A stretch of 64,000 nucleotides of DNA from Lentinus brumalis. Taxonomy: Eukaryota > Basidiomycota > Agaricomycetes > Polyporales > Polyporaceae. The DNA lies in contig MARA01000027.1 in assembly GCA_001792895.1 (NCBI GenBank), positions 62,001-126,000 of the forward strand. The letters run 5' to 3'. Below, in pieces: positions 12,196 to 24,204 of the stretch. Within the stretch, counting starts at the first letter, position 1. Every line of letters begins with the position of its first letter. Below the pieces are notes generated by a model. It had not been told where the DNA came from and ran no database searches. It worked only from the letters and a program-made list of their open reading frames with translations. The translations under genes and the position numbers were made by a program.

Positions 12196-13410
12196 CTCCC
12201 GCTGTGTGGTACGGCCTCCGTCCCGCCTCTCTCTGTCTGATCGCCGTACTGACACGTTACAGGCAGGACGCCGACGCTGCGGGACAGCGTGAGTGTGAGT
12301 ACGGTGACGGGCAAGAGCGACGGGGCCGTGCGTACCTCCGAGCTCGACGCTCGTCGCCCTCATTCCTCGTCCCCAGGTATGCTGACGGCTGCTGCCCTGC
12401 ACGAGTTCGTCCCGGTATTGCTGTCAGACCGTCGCCCGCCGTCGCCCGTCGGAGCGCTAGGTACGTACGTGTTCAACCTCGCCCAGCCGCGTCAGCTCAC
12501 GTCTGTGCGGCACACAGGTCTGCATCCACAGGTACGCTCTCCCGTCTGCGCTCGCGTCCGCACACTCACGAATACGCGTTTGGAACAGGCCGCAGGACTG
12601 ACACGAGCGCGTGCCCGTGCTGGCCGTGCAGGACGAACCGCGCTGCGGACGACGGGTGTCTCCAGGCGAGCTGGTACGCACTTTTGCCTTCAGGTTTGTT
12701 CGACGAACTGACGTACCGTGTGCAGCTGAAGTCGTTCTCCCGAGGGTCTTGGTGGTGCTCGAGCTGCAGGTACGCGCCGCGCGCGGTGTTCTCTGCGTTT
12801 ACTGAAGCGGATGCACTGCGGTTAGCAATCTGTAGTTGTGACTTGTACTTACCCAGTGTCGTGTATAGCGGGGAGGGTCAGACCGCCGCCAGTCGAAGCG
12901 CATATGCACTGCGCGTCCAGGTACGTACCCGTGCAACCTCGGCCAGCCGCGTCAGCTCATGTCTATGTGGTACACAGGTCAGAGTCCGCAGGTACGCTCC
13001 CTCGCTTGCGCCCGTGTCTGCTCACTCACATATATGCGTTCGCTACAGGCCGCAGCGATTGAGACGAACGCGTGCCCATGCTGGCCGCGCAGGACGGCCC
13101 GCGCTGCGGACGACGCGTGTCTCCCGGCGAGCTGGTACGCACCGTGTCCTTCAAGTTTGTTCGACGAGCTGACGTACCGTGTGCAGCTGAAGTCGTTCTC
13201 CCGAGGGTCTCGTTGAGGCTCGGGCTGCAGGTACGCGTCGCGCGCGGTGTTCTTTGCGTGCACTGAAGCTGACGCGCTGCATTTAGCAATCTACAGTGTC
13301 TCCGGGCTTGCTGGTACGTACGAAGCCCTCAGGATCGTTCAATGTGCTGACGTAGCATGCACAGCCCGGGTCACCGTCCCAAGGGTTTTGTCGGGACTCG
13401 GGCTGCAGGT
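12195..13410 (+). pseudogene. Mini-exon ladder relic, unit 2 (best example)
   Basis: At least seven introns of 50-60 bp with GTACGT or GTACGC donors, CTGAC-type branch sites and CAG/TAG acceptors separate very short exons. Clear examples are the introns 12,209-12,262 (54 bp), 12,674-12,725 (52 bp) and 12,770-12,825 (56 bp). Exons include 12,518-12,531 (14 bp), 12,589-12,673 (85 bp) and 12,726-12,769 (44 bp). These three join in one open frame and would encode, among others, AEVVLPRVLVVLELQ. The 14+85(86)+44 bp exon set is then repeated 460 bp later, where the middle exon is 86 bp and the frame no longer matches. I read it as the remnant of an intron-dense gene. The family is unknown, and whether any of it is still spliced cannot be seen. 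Confidence 0.5.
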
Positions 13411-14435
13411 AGGCGTTGCGCCCCATGTTCCCGGCGTTCTGGATTTAGTTTTCTTGCATAGCGGCGAGCAGATGTGACTTGTACGTACCCAGTGTCGTGT
13501 ATAGCGGGGAGGATCAGTGCAGCGGCAAGAGTCGAGCGTGCGGCGAGTAGACAGCGGTGGTAGCATACATGTACTGCGTACATGCGGATGTGAGCTTGAG
13601 AAGTGACGGCGGGCGGGAGACTGGACGTGCGCAGTACGAGGGCGGGGATGGATGGAGGCGCAGACAGCGCAGGATGAGAGGGTGCGGAGAGCGAGGCGCG
13701 AGATGGACGGCTGCGCCTGGACGTAGACGAGTTGAATGACGGGGCGAGGGCGGGAGAAGTTGACGAGCAAGATAACATGATGGACGTACCGTGATATGCA
13801 AGACAATCGCATGTGCAGGAACGCGGTACGAGGGGCGCGAGTTGCAGAGAGACTTGTTGCAGTACAATCAAGAGGACTGGACGGAGAGTTACTGGTACTC
13901 GGGGCTCACGCTCCCATTAGATCGATCGCATGCGAGCCTCCGCACTTGAGATGTCTGCGGGCCGTGTATACTGAGGAGGTGGCTCGGTGCGCGAGGGCTG
14001 GACGTTAGGACAGGAAGACAAAGGATAAAGGAGTCGACGTACGGCGAGCCGGAGATCGACTTGTGTAACGAGGAAAGCGTTCGGACGGCGTATGGCGGAG
14101 GAAGTGTCAGAGCAGGAGGTGGCAGAGCTGTCCATCGAGTTGTTAATATGGCCTATCCTCGAGCTCAGCCTGAGCAGGGTCGAGGCGAAGAACACAGTAG
14201 GATATGCCTCGCCCTGAGAGCGAGAGCGTGAGCTCGAGACGAATGTGCGAACGCGTGCGTGAACTGAGAAGGGTGGTGTCCAGGTGAGACGCACTGCAAG
14301 CACGAGACGGCTTGGATTGCGCCTCAAATAGGCTGCGACGGGCGGACAGGAGGACTTATGAGCGGAAAGTCGTGCGTGATTGAGTACAGTGCCGCGTATG
14401 GGAGAGGGTCGGAGAGTTTGTAAGATGAGTGCAGA
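13410..14435. other. Unit 2 middle block with broken tiny frame
   Basis: This block corresponds to the one carrying the 59-codon frame in units 1, 3, 4 and 5. Here a one-base deletion near 13,709 shifts exon 1, and another change in the exon 2 segment removes the usual stop. A second short conserved piece begins with an ATG at 14,091 (MAEEVSEQEVAELSIELL) and is frameshifted in unit 1. No recognisable gene is present. Confidence 0.5.
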
Positions 14436-14439
14436 GGAG

Positions 14440-15447
14440 TTACATCGAAGGCTGACGGAGGTCCCGTGTGTATGCAGTGAGCTCGACGTGCGCCGCACAC
14501 ATGTCGCCTTTGTAGCGGCAGACGCGTCCTCGCTGCCGTCGAAAGGAGGACAAGACACGGCCGTTGCAAGAGACGCCGCCACGCGCGCTCAGCGATGACG
14601 TCGATGCGCACTCGCCCTCGCCGCCCTGGTCGTCGCCGTCAACCTCGTCGCCGCTGCTCTGACCTCTTGCTCGCTTACCCACTCACTCACCAGTCCTGCT
14701 GCGTCACCCGTCTCGCTCGACCTATCAGTGTGTTCTCCCCGCCATCACACACCGCGTCCCCACGATTCCGCCGTCTGCCCTCTTCCCGCGTCATGGCAGG
14801 TCACAGACCAATGTCCTCGAGCCGCACATCTCGCACAAGGCCGATGAGCTCCTGCACAACAAGCTCGACCGGCCATACCATAAGGGCCTCAATGCCGCCG
14901 AGGACTCCTACGCCCAGGTGCCGGTCGCAAGAAGCAGTCCGCGCTCTGTTTGATTGCAGAATCTCGCGCCCACGCTAAGTCCCGCAGCGAGCTCATTCCA
15001 GGGCTGCTAGAGGATGCTGGTGTATCCGATCTTTGGCAGTGTCGCTGTGAGTGTCGTGTTCGCATGTTCGCGCAATTGATCCACCGCTCACATCAGCAAC
15101 AGCATTCAAGAATATGAACATCGTCACCGCCATCATCCAGAACTCTTGTCAATGTCGCAACTTGCAGTTTAGGAAGCTCGAATTTGTCACCACCGGAAGC
15201 CAGGACCCTCTCTTCTTCCACATCTCCATCATCGACACGGACACCTGGGCGCACTCCCCTCTCCAGTACCGCGACGTCCCATCTACTGTGAGTATGCCTT
15301 CTTTTACTTCAGCCTGCTCCCCTCGTACTCCAGTATCTGCGCAAAACGCTCACGCACTTTCTGTCTATCCCACGCAGTACCTGACCGGCATCAACCCCAA
15401 GCCGGCCGTGCGTCGCATCATCGAGGCAGCAACATCGCCTGCAAGTT
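14440..15447 (+). pseudogene. MnSOD relic with promoter, unit 2 (least decayed active-site codons)
   Basis: The promoter match includes TGACGTC at 14,596-14,602. Exon 2 similarity begins near 14,816 with LEPHISHK, so the first metal-ligand His is still there, and continues GLNAAEDSYAQ. The segment for the second ligand is deleted and replaced by unrelated bases with stops. The exon 3 part keeps NIVTAIIQNS and DTDTWAHSPLQY, retaining the Asp and His positions. Intron 3 (GTGAGT...GCAG) and the C-terminal piece YLTGI...EAA are recognisable, ending about 15,445. It is non-functional. Confidence 0.9.
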
Positions 15448-15469
15448 CTTAACCCTACGTGGCTCGAAT

Positions 15470-16914
15470 GTCCCAATGCGAGATGCCGGAAGGAGAGCAG
15501 GCGCACGTTCAATGTTGAGAGTCGTATATTCTGAAGGTACGTCGTCCCCGAGTCCTGTCTTGCAACGTGCACATCCCAAGCTCGCGGGGCATCAGTGGGA
15601 GCACACGGCAGGGCGAGCGATGTACTCGGACGCCATTCCTGCGGTGCAGCGTACGACGAGCTGAGCCAAGTCCGTCGTCTCGCCCTGCTCAGGCTCCCGA
15701 GACTTCCTCGCCCTCGTATATGCTCGCCCCGCCATCAACCATGTCATTCCTCCCGTGCGTGCAGCTACCCGTCCGCTGTCCGCTGTCCATCCCTCCTTGT
15801 CAATCGTCGACGGCAGACATGCCTCTAGCTGGAGGTCCGCCGACATTCGCGTTCGCGATGACCTGAGCGATCCCGATCCCGAACCCGAGGAGCGATCGAG
15901 CGCGGCCATCGTGAGGACCTCGCGAGCTCCGCGCATGGTCTGGCATCGTGTACAATCGCCCCTCCGAGTTCCGGGTGTTCGCGATAGAGGGCGGGCGGGA
16001 GGTGTATGTATCCTTGGTGTCCTTGTTTCCGCTCCTCCAGACACGTCTGCGCTACCCCTTCACTCTATTATTGCAGGACTTACTTCCGGGTCATCGGGCT
16101 ATCGTCGCGGAGCACGAGCTTGGGCATGCCCCAATCGCGAACTACCGAACAGGCACAGGTCAAGGCTTCCGGTCTCCCCCGTCGACCTGAAGTCGAACGC
16201 GCATCTACCTCCGCCCGACGTTCCTCTCCCCCTTCCCTCTTCCCGAACCTCAACCTCAACCTCTCGACCTCCCATCGCTGGTACCCGCCTCCCGAATCGC
16301 ATCGCCCGGAACGCCCTCTCGACGCCGCTGCCACTGCACAGTGCACTCGAGCCCGGATCTGCGGCACCGGAGGCGGAACCCCAGCGTTGAGCTCGAGCTT
16401 CTCGCGTTCCAGTCTCCAGATCGCGCGCCGCGGGAAAGGCAGTACGTATGTACGTCTCTCGTCTCCCGACGTGCTCGAGCACCTACAGCTAGCGGAGGAC
16501 GTCCAAGCCGTCCGTCTCTCTGTAGTATGTACCACGTCGTCATCGTCCTCTCTCTCGCCGTACAGGATCTTCCCAGCCAGCGACACTCCGACGTCCTGCC
16601 GAGTGTGCAGCCCGCCGGACGGAGCCTCGTAGGAGGAGTGCAGGGCGCTGATAGAACGGCGTGCGCACTGCTGGCTGGGCTCGAGGACGACGAGGACGAG
16701 GACGGGGCGAGTTGTACATAGTCGTAGTTGATAGAAAGTCGAATATACATATCTCGTTCGAGTGCATACCGTTTGTGATACCCGCCGTCCGTGCAGTTCC
16801 TCCCCTGTCTGCACCGACTCGGTTGGTCTCTGCGCCCTCCCCATCAGTGCAACTGCAAGAAGAACAGACGCACCCGGACTGTAAGTACGATCCTGCAAGT
16901 CCCGCGTTCAAGGT
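15470..16914 (+). pseudogene. Cassette downstream of MnSOD relic, unit 2
   Basis: The landmarks are YDELSQVRRLALLRLPR (near 15,650), RHASSWRSADIRVRDDLSDP (near 15,820), PPPDVPLPLP (near 16,215) and ALEPGSAAPEAEP (near 16,345). The same order and spacing occur at 50.3-51.1 kb, where the sequence is strongly diverged. This shows the pieces belong to one ancient gene or gene pair. The family is unknown. Confidence 0.55.
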
Positions 16915-19900
16915 AGCATGCTCATGACCATCAAGGGCCAAGGCTGTAGGACTCGGACTCCGGGAGAGTGTACTGGTACAAGCTCTTTCTCGTCCCGCTG
17001 ATACGGATCTCGTGATCGTCATGTACGACAATCTCGTCTCGGCAGAGCTTAGGTACATACTTCGCGGGGCGGCAGGTGGTGCTCAGTCGGACCGCCTTCG
17101 GCACGAGCGGTCGAACGATACAGATACACTATGGCGACATGTGCGCTGCGGCGGCGGCGAGTAGCCTCATGGTGCGTCGTCGGGTCCGCGGGCGGTGCAC
17201 GGAGAGAGCCGCTCTGGGCAGGCGAGGCTACTCTCCAGCGCACGAATCTTTACCTTACAGCATATCCAGCGTGTATTCCGGGGTGTAGGTAGACAGGGAG
17301 GTCGCGAGTTGATATAATAGAATGTGTTCTCCGAGCTATTCTACAGCGCATGAGAGGGTCCTGTCGAGACCGGCCACACGGAGTTGGCATTGGTGCTGCA
17401 GCGTCCATACCGCCGTCCTGTGTCTACGCTATGTACAGGGACTCCTGAGGTTCTGCTACAAGGCCCCGGGGGCGGAAGAGAGAGGGATACTGCAGGAGGG
17501 AGGCTCGAGGGGAGGGGCGAGGGAGAGGACACGAGAGAGCGCTGGCCGCCCTGCCTTGATGCGAATACCCGTGCGCGCTGGCGCTCACCCGGACTCTCGG
17601 TGCGCGGCGAGGTATTAGATTGTTATCTATTACCTGAGTTACTTACGGTAGCGTAGTCGGTTCTTATAAATCTGTTCTCTGTCAGTCGGTGCGATTTAGC
17701 CACCGGGAGCCGGCAATCAAACCAGGCGCGAAGCATGCCGGCTATTGCCGCATTCATTACATGAGTCCTCGTCAGTGTTCTCGCCATTATATCGCCTCAA
17801 GCAGCGTATATTGCAAGGACTACGAGCACGAAGGCATTACAATTACAGTGGAGTATGTACGCTATACCGGAACCACAAGAAAGAACGCGAGGCCGTGCTG
17901 CACAGCAACGGCGCTCTCTTCTCGACCACCACGACCGCGACACAGGAACGACTACACACATACTCGGCTGCACTACAGACAGACCCAAAACGTCCTCTGC
18001 ATGGCCAGCGCCTGGGAGCTCGCGAACCACGGCCCCTCGCACGACACGTCCTCTCAGCCTCAAGCTCCGGTCGACGCGGCCGTACTTTGGCTTGCCCTTG
18101 AGCCGCTTTGCGGCGGTTCGTCGTGGGCGACGGCACGATGAACGGAGATGTTTTGATGCCAGATGCGACACAAACAGCGTCTTCATGTCGCTGTGCCAAT
18201 GCGTGCGAGCGACGGCACTGTGTCCGTGATTGGGAGGTGCAGTGCTCGTCGCCCGCAGACGAGCTCCTTGAGAGAGCCGGGAGGCAGCGGCGGAGGAGGG
18301 CGGAGATATTTCATGAGCGGGAGCTCCGACGTCTTCACCGTTGCCGGGACCCGTGAGCACGGCTTCACGTGTGTCGCTCTGTGTAGCATACACATCCCGA
18401 TCTCTCTGCTGACCTACGTTGCCGTCAGCTCCTCTAGCTTCAGGAAGCTGACTCAAATGTTCTCCCAGGGACGGCCAGCACCGGGAGCTCGACGATCTTG
18501 TGGCCGGCGGCGACCATGTTCCTCGACCAGCCCATCGCGACCGACCGACCGACCGACCGAGTGGCTTTCGTCAGCGTGAGCCCGGATAACTAGCACTGCG
18601 GAAGTACTCACCCGATGCGCGGTCGACGACAGCTATCCTATCGTCTCGAGCCTTCCTCGTCTGCTCGCTCCTCACTCTCCTGGAAACGCGTAGAAGGACC
18701 GGTCAAAAACAAGGACAAGACGACATAGAAGGCAGGGAACGGGATGGGAGAGCGTCGACGAGCGACGGCAGGACGACTGGAGTGCGAGAGGACGGGAGGA
18801 CGGGTGACGAGGCGAGGTGAGGAGCAGATGCGAGGATGGGAGGGGAAGAATGTGACGGTGTAGCGCGGCGAGAGATGGAACGACCCACTAGAGCTGGTAA
18901 GCCGTATACCGTGAGCTTCGATGCGTTGACGCGGTAACAAAATTCACAGGGTTCCCGGGCAGTGCTTGCATGCCGGAAGCGACTAGCATCGTTCGGCCAT
19001 AACAAGTGCGTACCTCCCGCCTTGGGATGAGTGTTCATGTACGCGATCGTTCTAAGCTGCAGCTGCCGAACAGGCAGGACGTCGCTCTGCCCGGAGCAAA
19101 TCATACCGGCCGTTCTGGACGTTATACGGTTTCCTTGTGTGCAGGTACGACCGGTGCGTTTTCAGTGATTTCGGGCCTCTCCATAGCCACAGAGTAGTCA
19201 GAATGCTGATAGTCTCCACCTTTCTCAGTCGACCTGATACATACTCGGCGAAGCACTCCGCAGCCCGCGATGCAGCTGGAGCCATCGGCCCATGGAACTT
19301 AGCGGAAGAGGGTTGCTCGACATACTTACATGGTACGCTCTTCAGACTGGCATGTTTCCGTGAACGGTGTTCTAAGTAACTTCTGACACGCTTTACGGAT
19401 CGTACAGGCTTCCATTGCTTTTCCGGGCCATTATCGGACCACACCGGGCAACATCCTCGTTCACACGTCTCGCCTGCGGCAGACCGTGGCCACGACCAAT
19501 GCTCCTCGGATCACCTTCGACTCGAGCTGTGCCGCCGTCAAGAACGACTCGCAGGGCACAGATTCCGGTGTGCAGGTGCGCCTCCCAGAAGCACAATCGA
19601 ATAGACGGTGGTATGAGAGCTCTGGGACGGGCTGGGAGGGCGGTCAGAGGACGTCGGGACTCGGGAGCATGGGAGGGTGATGACCAGATAGCGCAGGAAA
19701 CTCAAATCAGATGAGGTATGCGGTGTCTCCCAACTTGGGCTTCTACGTGTCGATGTGCTGACGACATTTGCAGGGTCTTCGAGCGGCTCTTGCCTCCGGG
19801 AAGCGAAGAGCAGCGTGTTTCGGCCACTGCAGGGCGCGAGGTGAGTATCTGCTACTATGAATATTAGTTACCGATCTTCATAACTTCTCGAGCATTCTCG

Positions 19901-21962
19901 TACATTACCTTGAAGCTGAAGCTGTACGGCTGCGCCAGGATTAACCAGACCTGCGCCGATCGCGGAGCAGCTCTGCGCCGGCGGGAGAGTCTGAGAGCTG
20001 ACGGTCTCGTATGTTATAGACACCCGATCGCTTCTGCGGGGGATGCTCTCCTATGCGGTGGTCACTGTACCAGATCCCACGTGGTGGCATGCTCGTATTT
20101 CGGGACTGAAGACGTGGGCTACAATTCGCACATGTATGTATTCTCTCTCCCTGAAGGCATTCGGATAGCGGTCTGATACGACGCCACATGCAGGACTCCT
20201 TGCCGTTGTCCGGCCGCTTGGTCCTGTACTGAGGTCTGAGCTTGTAAACACAGATGTACGGCTGGGTCTGAGGCCGACATTGCTCGGCTCAGCCTCCGCC
20301 GCATCCCAGTCCCGGCGCGGCGACTTTCACAGCAAGAACGCGTGCAGGGCCGCGCTCACATATGCGGACGTCGCCGCAAGCGCAGCCCCCATACATGGCA
20401 CATGGCACAGTCGAAACTCGTACTCGGGTGCGGCCATGGTTCGAGGAATGTTTCCCATGAACCTGCTGTGTCCAAGCAGTCTTGCATCACGGCAGAGTCC
20501 CGACGGGGCGAGGAGTGAGTGTCCGCCGAACCGTTTCCATACGAGGAACTTACTCGGCCCGACCGGCCAGCTCTCTCGTGCACACCTGCTCCTTCAGGTT
20601 TGCGCGTTGCGTACGCCTTCTCGCCATCGGCTGTCGTCGAATACTCTCGACGGCACGTCGACGCAACCTGCTGTCACAGGTTCCATTCAAAGATACCGTC
20701 CTAGGCAGCCGTCTCGTTCACACGCGATTTTTACGGTATGCACGCCGCACATCAATTTCATTTCCTATGCTTCCCCGCTCCCAGGCGAGTGCCTAACATT
20801 CCGCCCATCCTCCCGATCGCTTGCAGGTTCCTCGATGTCCCGCCCAGCGCGGTCAATCTGTCGATTACCATGCAGACTCAGAGCCTGAGAACCGACACAC
20901 ATCGACGCAGGGTTCGCCACTTGTAGTAGATAGACATGTCGTAGACAGCAAATTCGGGCGTGCATGCTCAGCAATGATTATACCGCGCACGTTGAACTAT
21001 AGTCCAAGCCTGCATAACAACATACCCTAAAGGACGGCCGGCGGGATGTCAGATACCCAGCAACTCGGAATACTCCTGACAGGGTTCTACCTCAAGCTGC
21101 TCGGGTCCGCCAATGTCGCTCGCTCTGCCACAACTTCAGGTAAGTACTGGCTGACTCGGCCGAGCTCCCCGCAGGTACGCGCAACATACTCGGAATCATC
21201 CGACATCCTACAGGGTGCCTAGGACACAAGTCAACATGACTGTTCATGCACACAATGCCGCAGTCACAGAGGCCGCTCAAGACTTCAGTCATATGTACGA
21301 GCGCATACTGCGGAAACACGCGAGGAATGGCTTCAAGCACACACAGCGCGACGCGCTCAAAGTCGCAACAGAAAGAGCATCATAATTCCGGCGCAACCGA
21401 GCGTGGACTACAGGTAGACTGATCGTCGCCATATCTGCTACGTACGGACGTCTCCAGACCAGACTCCCGTCCGCCATGATCGCTCCCGAGCTTCCAGCAG
21501 CGCTGCGCCTCGTTGCTGAACTCGCAAACCGCCGAACGGCGAACGGCGAAGACGCAGCAAGCTGCAAGCAGGAGCCATGCATGCTTCACGTCTTCGTGCT
21601 TCTGTCTCGACCTCGACGCTCCCCATCCCGCGGCCGCTTCGAGGGCGCAGTACGCACAGATCGAGTCGGAACCAGCGCGAGACACAGGATGGCTCGAGGG
21701 TCTATGTCCCAGCTGCATACGTCGTTGTTAGACTGGTTTGCAGGGTCCATATGTACTTACGCACCTCAAAGGCGGCCAGCGCACCGGCTGCATTCCGCAC
21801 GTCAGACCGTGAACCGAGCGCCGTGCCCGGACGCTGCCGCACCCCACGCCCCGCCGGCACATATGCCAGAGGCAGATGCGCCTGACGGGCACACTCCCAC
21901 CCCTCGTCCCTCCCTTCCACCTCTCGTCCCTCCCCTCTGCCTCTCCCGTCCTCGTCTACGGT
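16915..21962. other. Unit 3 head, near-identical to unit 2 head
   Basis: This stretch is the same as 7,148-12,195 apart from two single-base transitions (20,221 and 21,349). It has no recognisable gene. The same microsatellite and exon-like fragments are present. Confidence 0.6.
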
Positions 21963-23175
21963 CTCCCGCTGTGTGGTACGGCCTCCGTCCCGCCTCTCTC
22001 TGTCTGATCGCCGTACTGACACGTTACAGGCAGGACGCCGACGCTGCGGGACAGCGTGAGTGTGAGTACGGTGACGGGCAAGAGCGACGGGGCCGTGCGT
22101 ACCTCCGAGCTCGACGCTCGTCGCCCTCATTCCTCGTCCCCAGGTATGCTGACGGTTGCTGCCCTGCACGAGTTCGTCCCGGTATTGCTGTCAGACCGTC
22201 GCCCGCCGTCGCCCGTCGGAGCGCTAGGTACGTACGTGTTCAACCTCGCCCAGCCGCGTCAGCTCACGTCTGTGCGGCACACAGGTCTGCATCCACAGGT
22301 ACGCTCTCCCGTCTGCGCTCGCGTCCGCACACTCACGAATACGCGTTTGGAACAGGCCGCAGGACTGACACGAGCGCGTGCCCGTGCTGGCCGTGCAGGA
22401 CGAACCGCGCTGCGGACGACGGGTGTCTCCAGGCGAGCTGGTACGCACTTTTGCCTTCAGGTTTGTTCGACGAACTGACGTACCGTGTGCAGCTGAAGTC
22501 GTTCTCCCGAGGGTCTTGGTGGTGCTCGAGCTGCAGGTACGCGCCGCGCGCGGTGTTCTCTGCGTTTACTGAAGCGGATGCACTGCGGTTAGCAATCTGT
22601 AGTTGTGACTTGTACTTACCCAGTGTCGTGTATAGCGGGGAGGGTCAGACCGCCGCCAGTCGAAGCGCATATGCACTGCGCGTCCAGGTACGTACCCGTG
22701 CAACCTCGGCCAGCCGCGTCAGCTCATGTCTATGTGGTACACAGGTCAGAGTCCGCAGGTACGCTCCCTCGCTTGCGCCCGTGTCTGCTCACTCACATAT
22801 ATGCGTTCGCTACAGGCCGCAGCGATTGAGACGAACGCGTGCCCATGCTGGCCGCGCAGGACGGCCCGCGCTGCGGACGACGCGTGTCTCCCGGCGAGCT
22901 GGTACGCACCGTGTCCTTCAAGTTTGTTCGACGAGCTGACGTACCGTGTGCAGCTGAAGTCGTTCTCCCGAGGGTCTCGTTGAGGCTCGGGCTGCAGGTA
23001 CGCGTCGCGCGCGGTGTTCTCTGCGCGTACTAAGCTGACGCGCTGCATTTAGCAATCTACAGTGTCTCCGGGCTTGCTGGTACGTACGAAGCCCTCAGGA
23101 TCGTTCAATGTGCTGACGTAGCATGTGCAGCCCGGGTCGCTGTCTCGAGGGTCTTGTTGGGACTTGGGCCGCAGG
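21962..23175 (+). pseudogene. Mini-exon ladder relic, unit 3
   Basis: This is the same layout as unit 2 (first intron 21,976-22,029), identical to it up to 23,020 except for one transition at 22,156. The last exon-like element (to 23,174) diverges and lies in a different local context from unit 2. Confidence 0.5.
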
Positions 23176-23414
23176 TACGTGTCGCGCCGTGGTCTCTGCG
23201 TGTACTGAAGCGGATGCACTGCGGTTAGCAGTAGTTGTGACTTGTACGTACCCAGTGTCGTGTATAGCGGGGAGGATCAGTGCAGCGGCAAGAGTCGAGC
23301 GTGCGGTGAGTGACAGCGGTGGTAGCATACATGTACGCAGTACATGCGGATGTTGAGCTTGAGAAGTGACGGCGGGCGGGAGACTGGACGTGCGCAGTAC
23401 GAGGGCGGGGATGG

Positions 23415-23646
23415 ATGGAGGCGCAGACAGCGCAGGATGAGAGGGTGCGGAGAGCGAGGCGCGAGATGGACGCGCTGCGCCTGGACGTAGGCGAGTTGAA
23501 TGACGGGGCGAGGGCGGGAGAAGTTGACGAGCAAGATAACATGATGGACGTACCGTGATATGCAGACAATCGCATTTGCAGGAACGCGGCGCGAGTTGCA
23601 GAGAGACTTGTTGCAGTACAATCAAGAGGACTCGGACGGAGAGTGA
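23415..23646 (+). CDS. Tiny two-exon reading frame, unit 3 (59 aa, hypothetical)
   Basis: The exons are 23,415-23,549 and 23,602-23,646. The intron is 52 bp instead of 62 bp, because ten bases are missing inside it, yet both splice borders and the frame are kept. The product differs from the unit 4 copy at two positions (DVGEL for DVDEL, and SDGE for SDRE). Confidence 0.3.
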
Positions 23647-24200
23647 CTGGTACTCGGGGCTCACGCTCCCATTAGATCGATCGCATGCGAGCCTCGGCAC
23701 TTGAGATGTCTGCGGGCCTTGCATACTGAGGAGGTGGCGCGGTGTACGAGGGCTGGACATTAGGACGGGATTGCAGTGAAGGATCAAGTACGACGTACAG
23801 CGAGGCTGAATGACTTGTGTAACGAGGACAGCGTTCGTACGGCGTATGGCGGAGGAAGTGTCAAGAGCAGGAGGTGGCGGAGCTGTCCATCGAGCTGTTG
23901 ACAGAGCGTATCTCGAGCTCAGCCTGAGTAGGGTCGAGGCGAAGAAACAGTAGGACATGCCTCGCCCTGATAGCGAGAGCGTGAGCTCCAGACGCACGTG
24001 CGAACGCGTGCTTGCACCGTAGAAGGATGGTGTCCAGGTGAGTCGCACTGCAAGCACGAGAGGAGCGCACTTGGATTGCGCCTCAAGTAGGCTGCGACGG
24101 GCGGACAGGAGTATGAGCGGAAGTCGTGCGTGATTGAGTACAGTGCCGCGTATGGGAGAGGGTCGGAGAGCTTGTAGGCCTAGGAGTGCAGGGGACGCAC
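23647..24200. other. Unit 3 block between tiny frame and MnSOD promoter
   Basis: This matches 4,100-4,655 with many small indels. I see no gene in it. Confidence 0.5.
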
Positions 24201-24204
24201 ATCG

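Larger units (their letters stand above)
7148..16914 (+). repeat. Array unit 2
   Basis: This complete unit is 9,767 bp long. Its first 6.1 kb (7,146-13,253) is nearly identical to unit 3, while the remaining 3.7 kb differs at many sites. It contains two copies of the 0.46 kb module (from 12,461 and from 12,921). Confidence 0.92.

Noticed and set aside
11709..13172. 487-codon plus-strand open frame (repeated at 21,476-22,939)
   Set aside because: It runs straight through the canonical introns of the mini-exon ladder, is arginine/alanine-rich as expected from GC-rich sequence, and is interrupted in units 1, 4 and 5.
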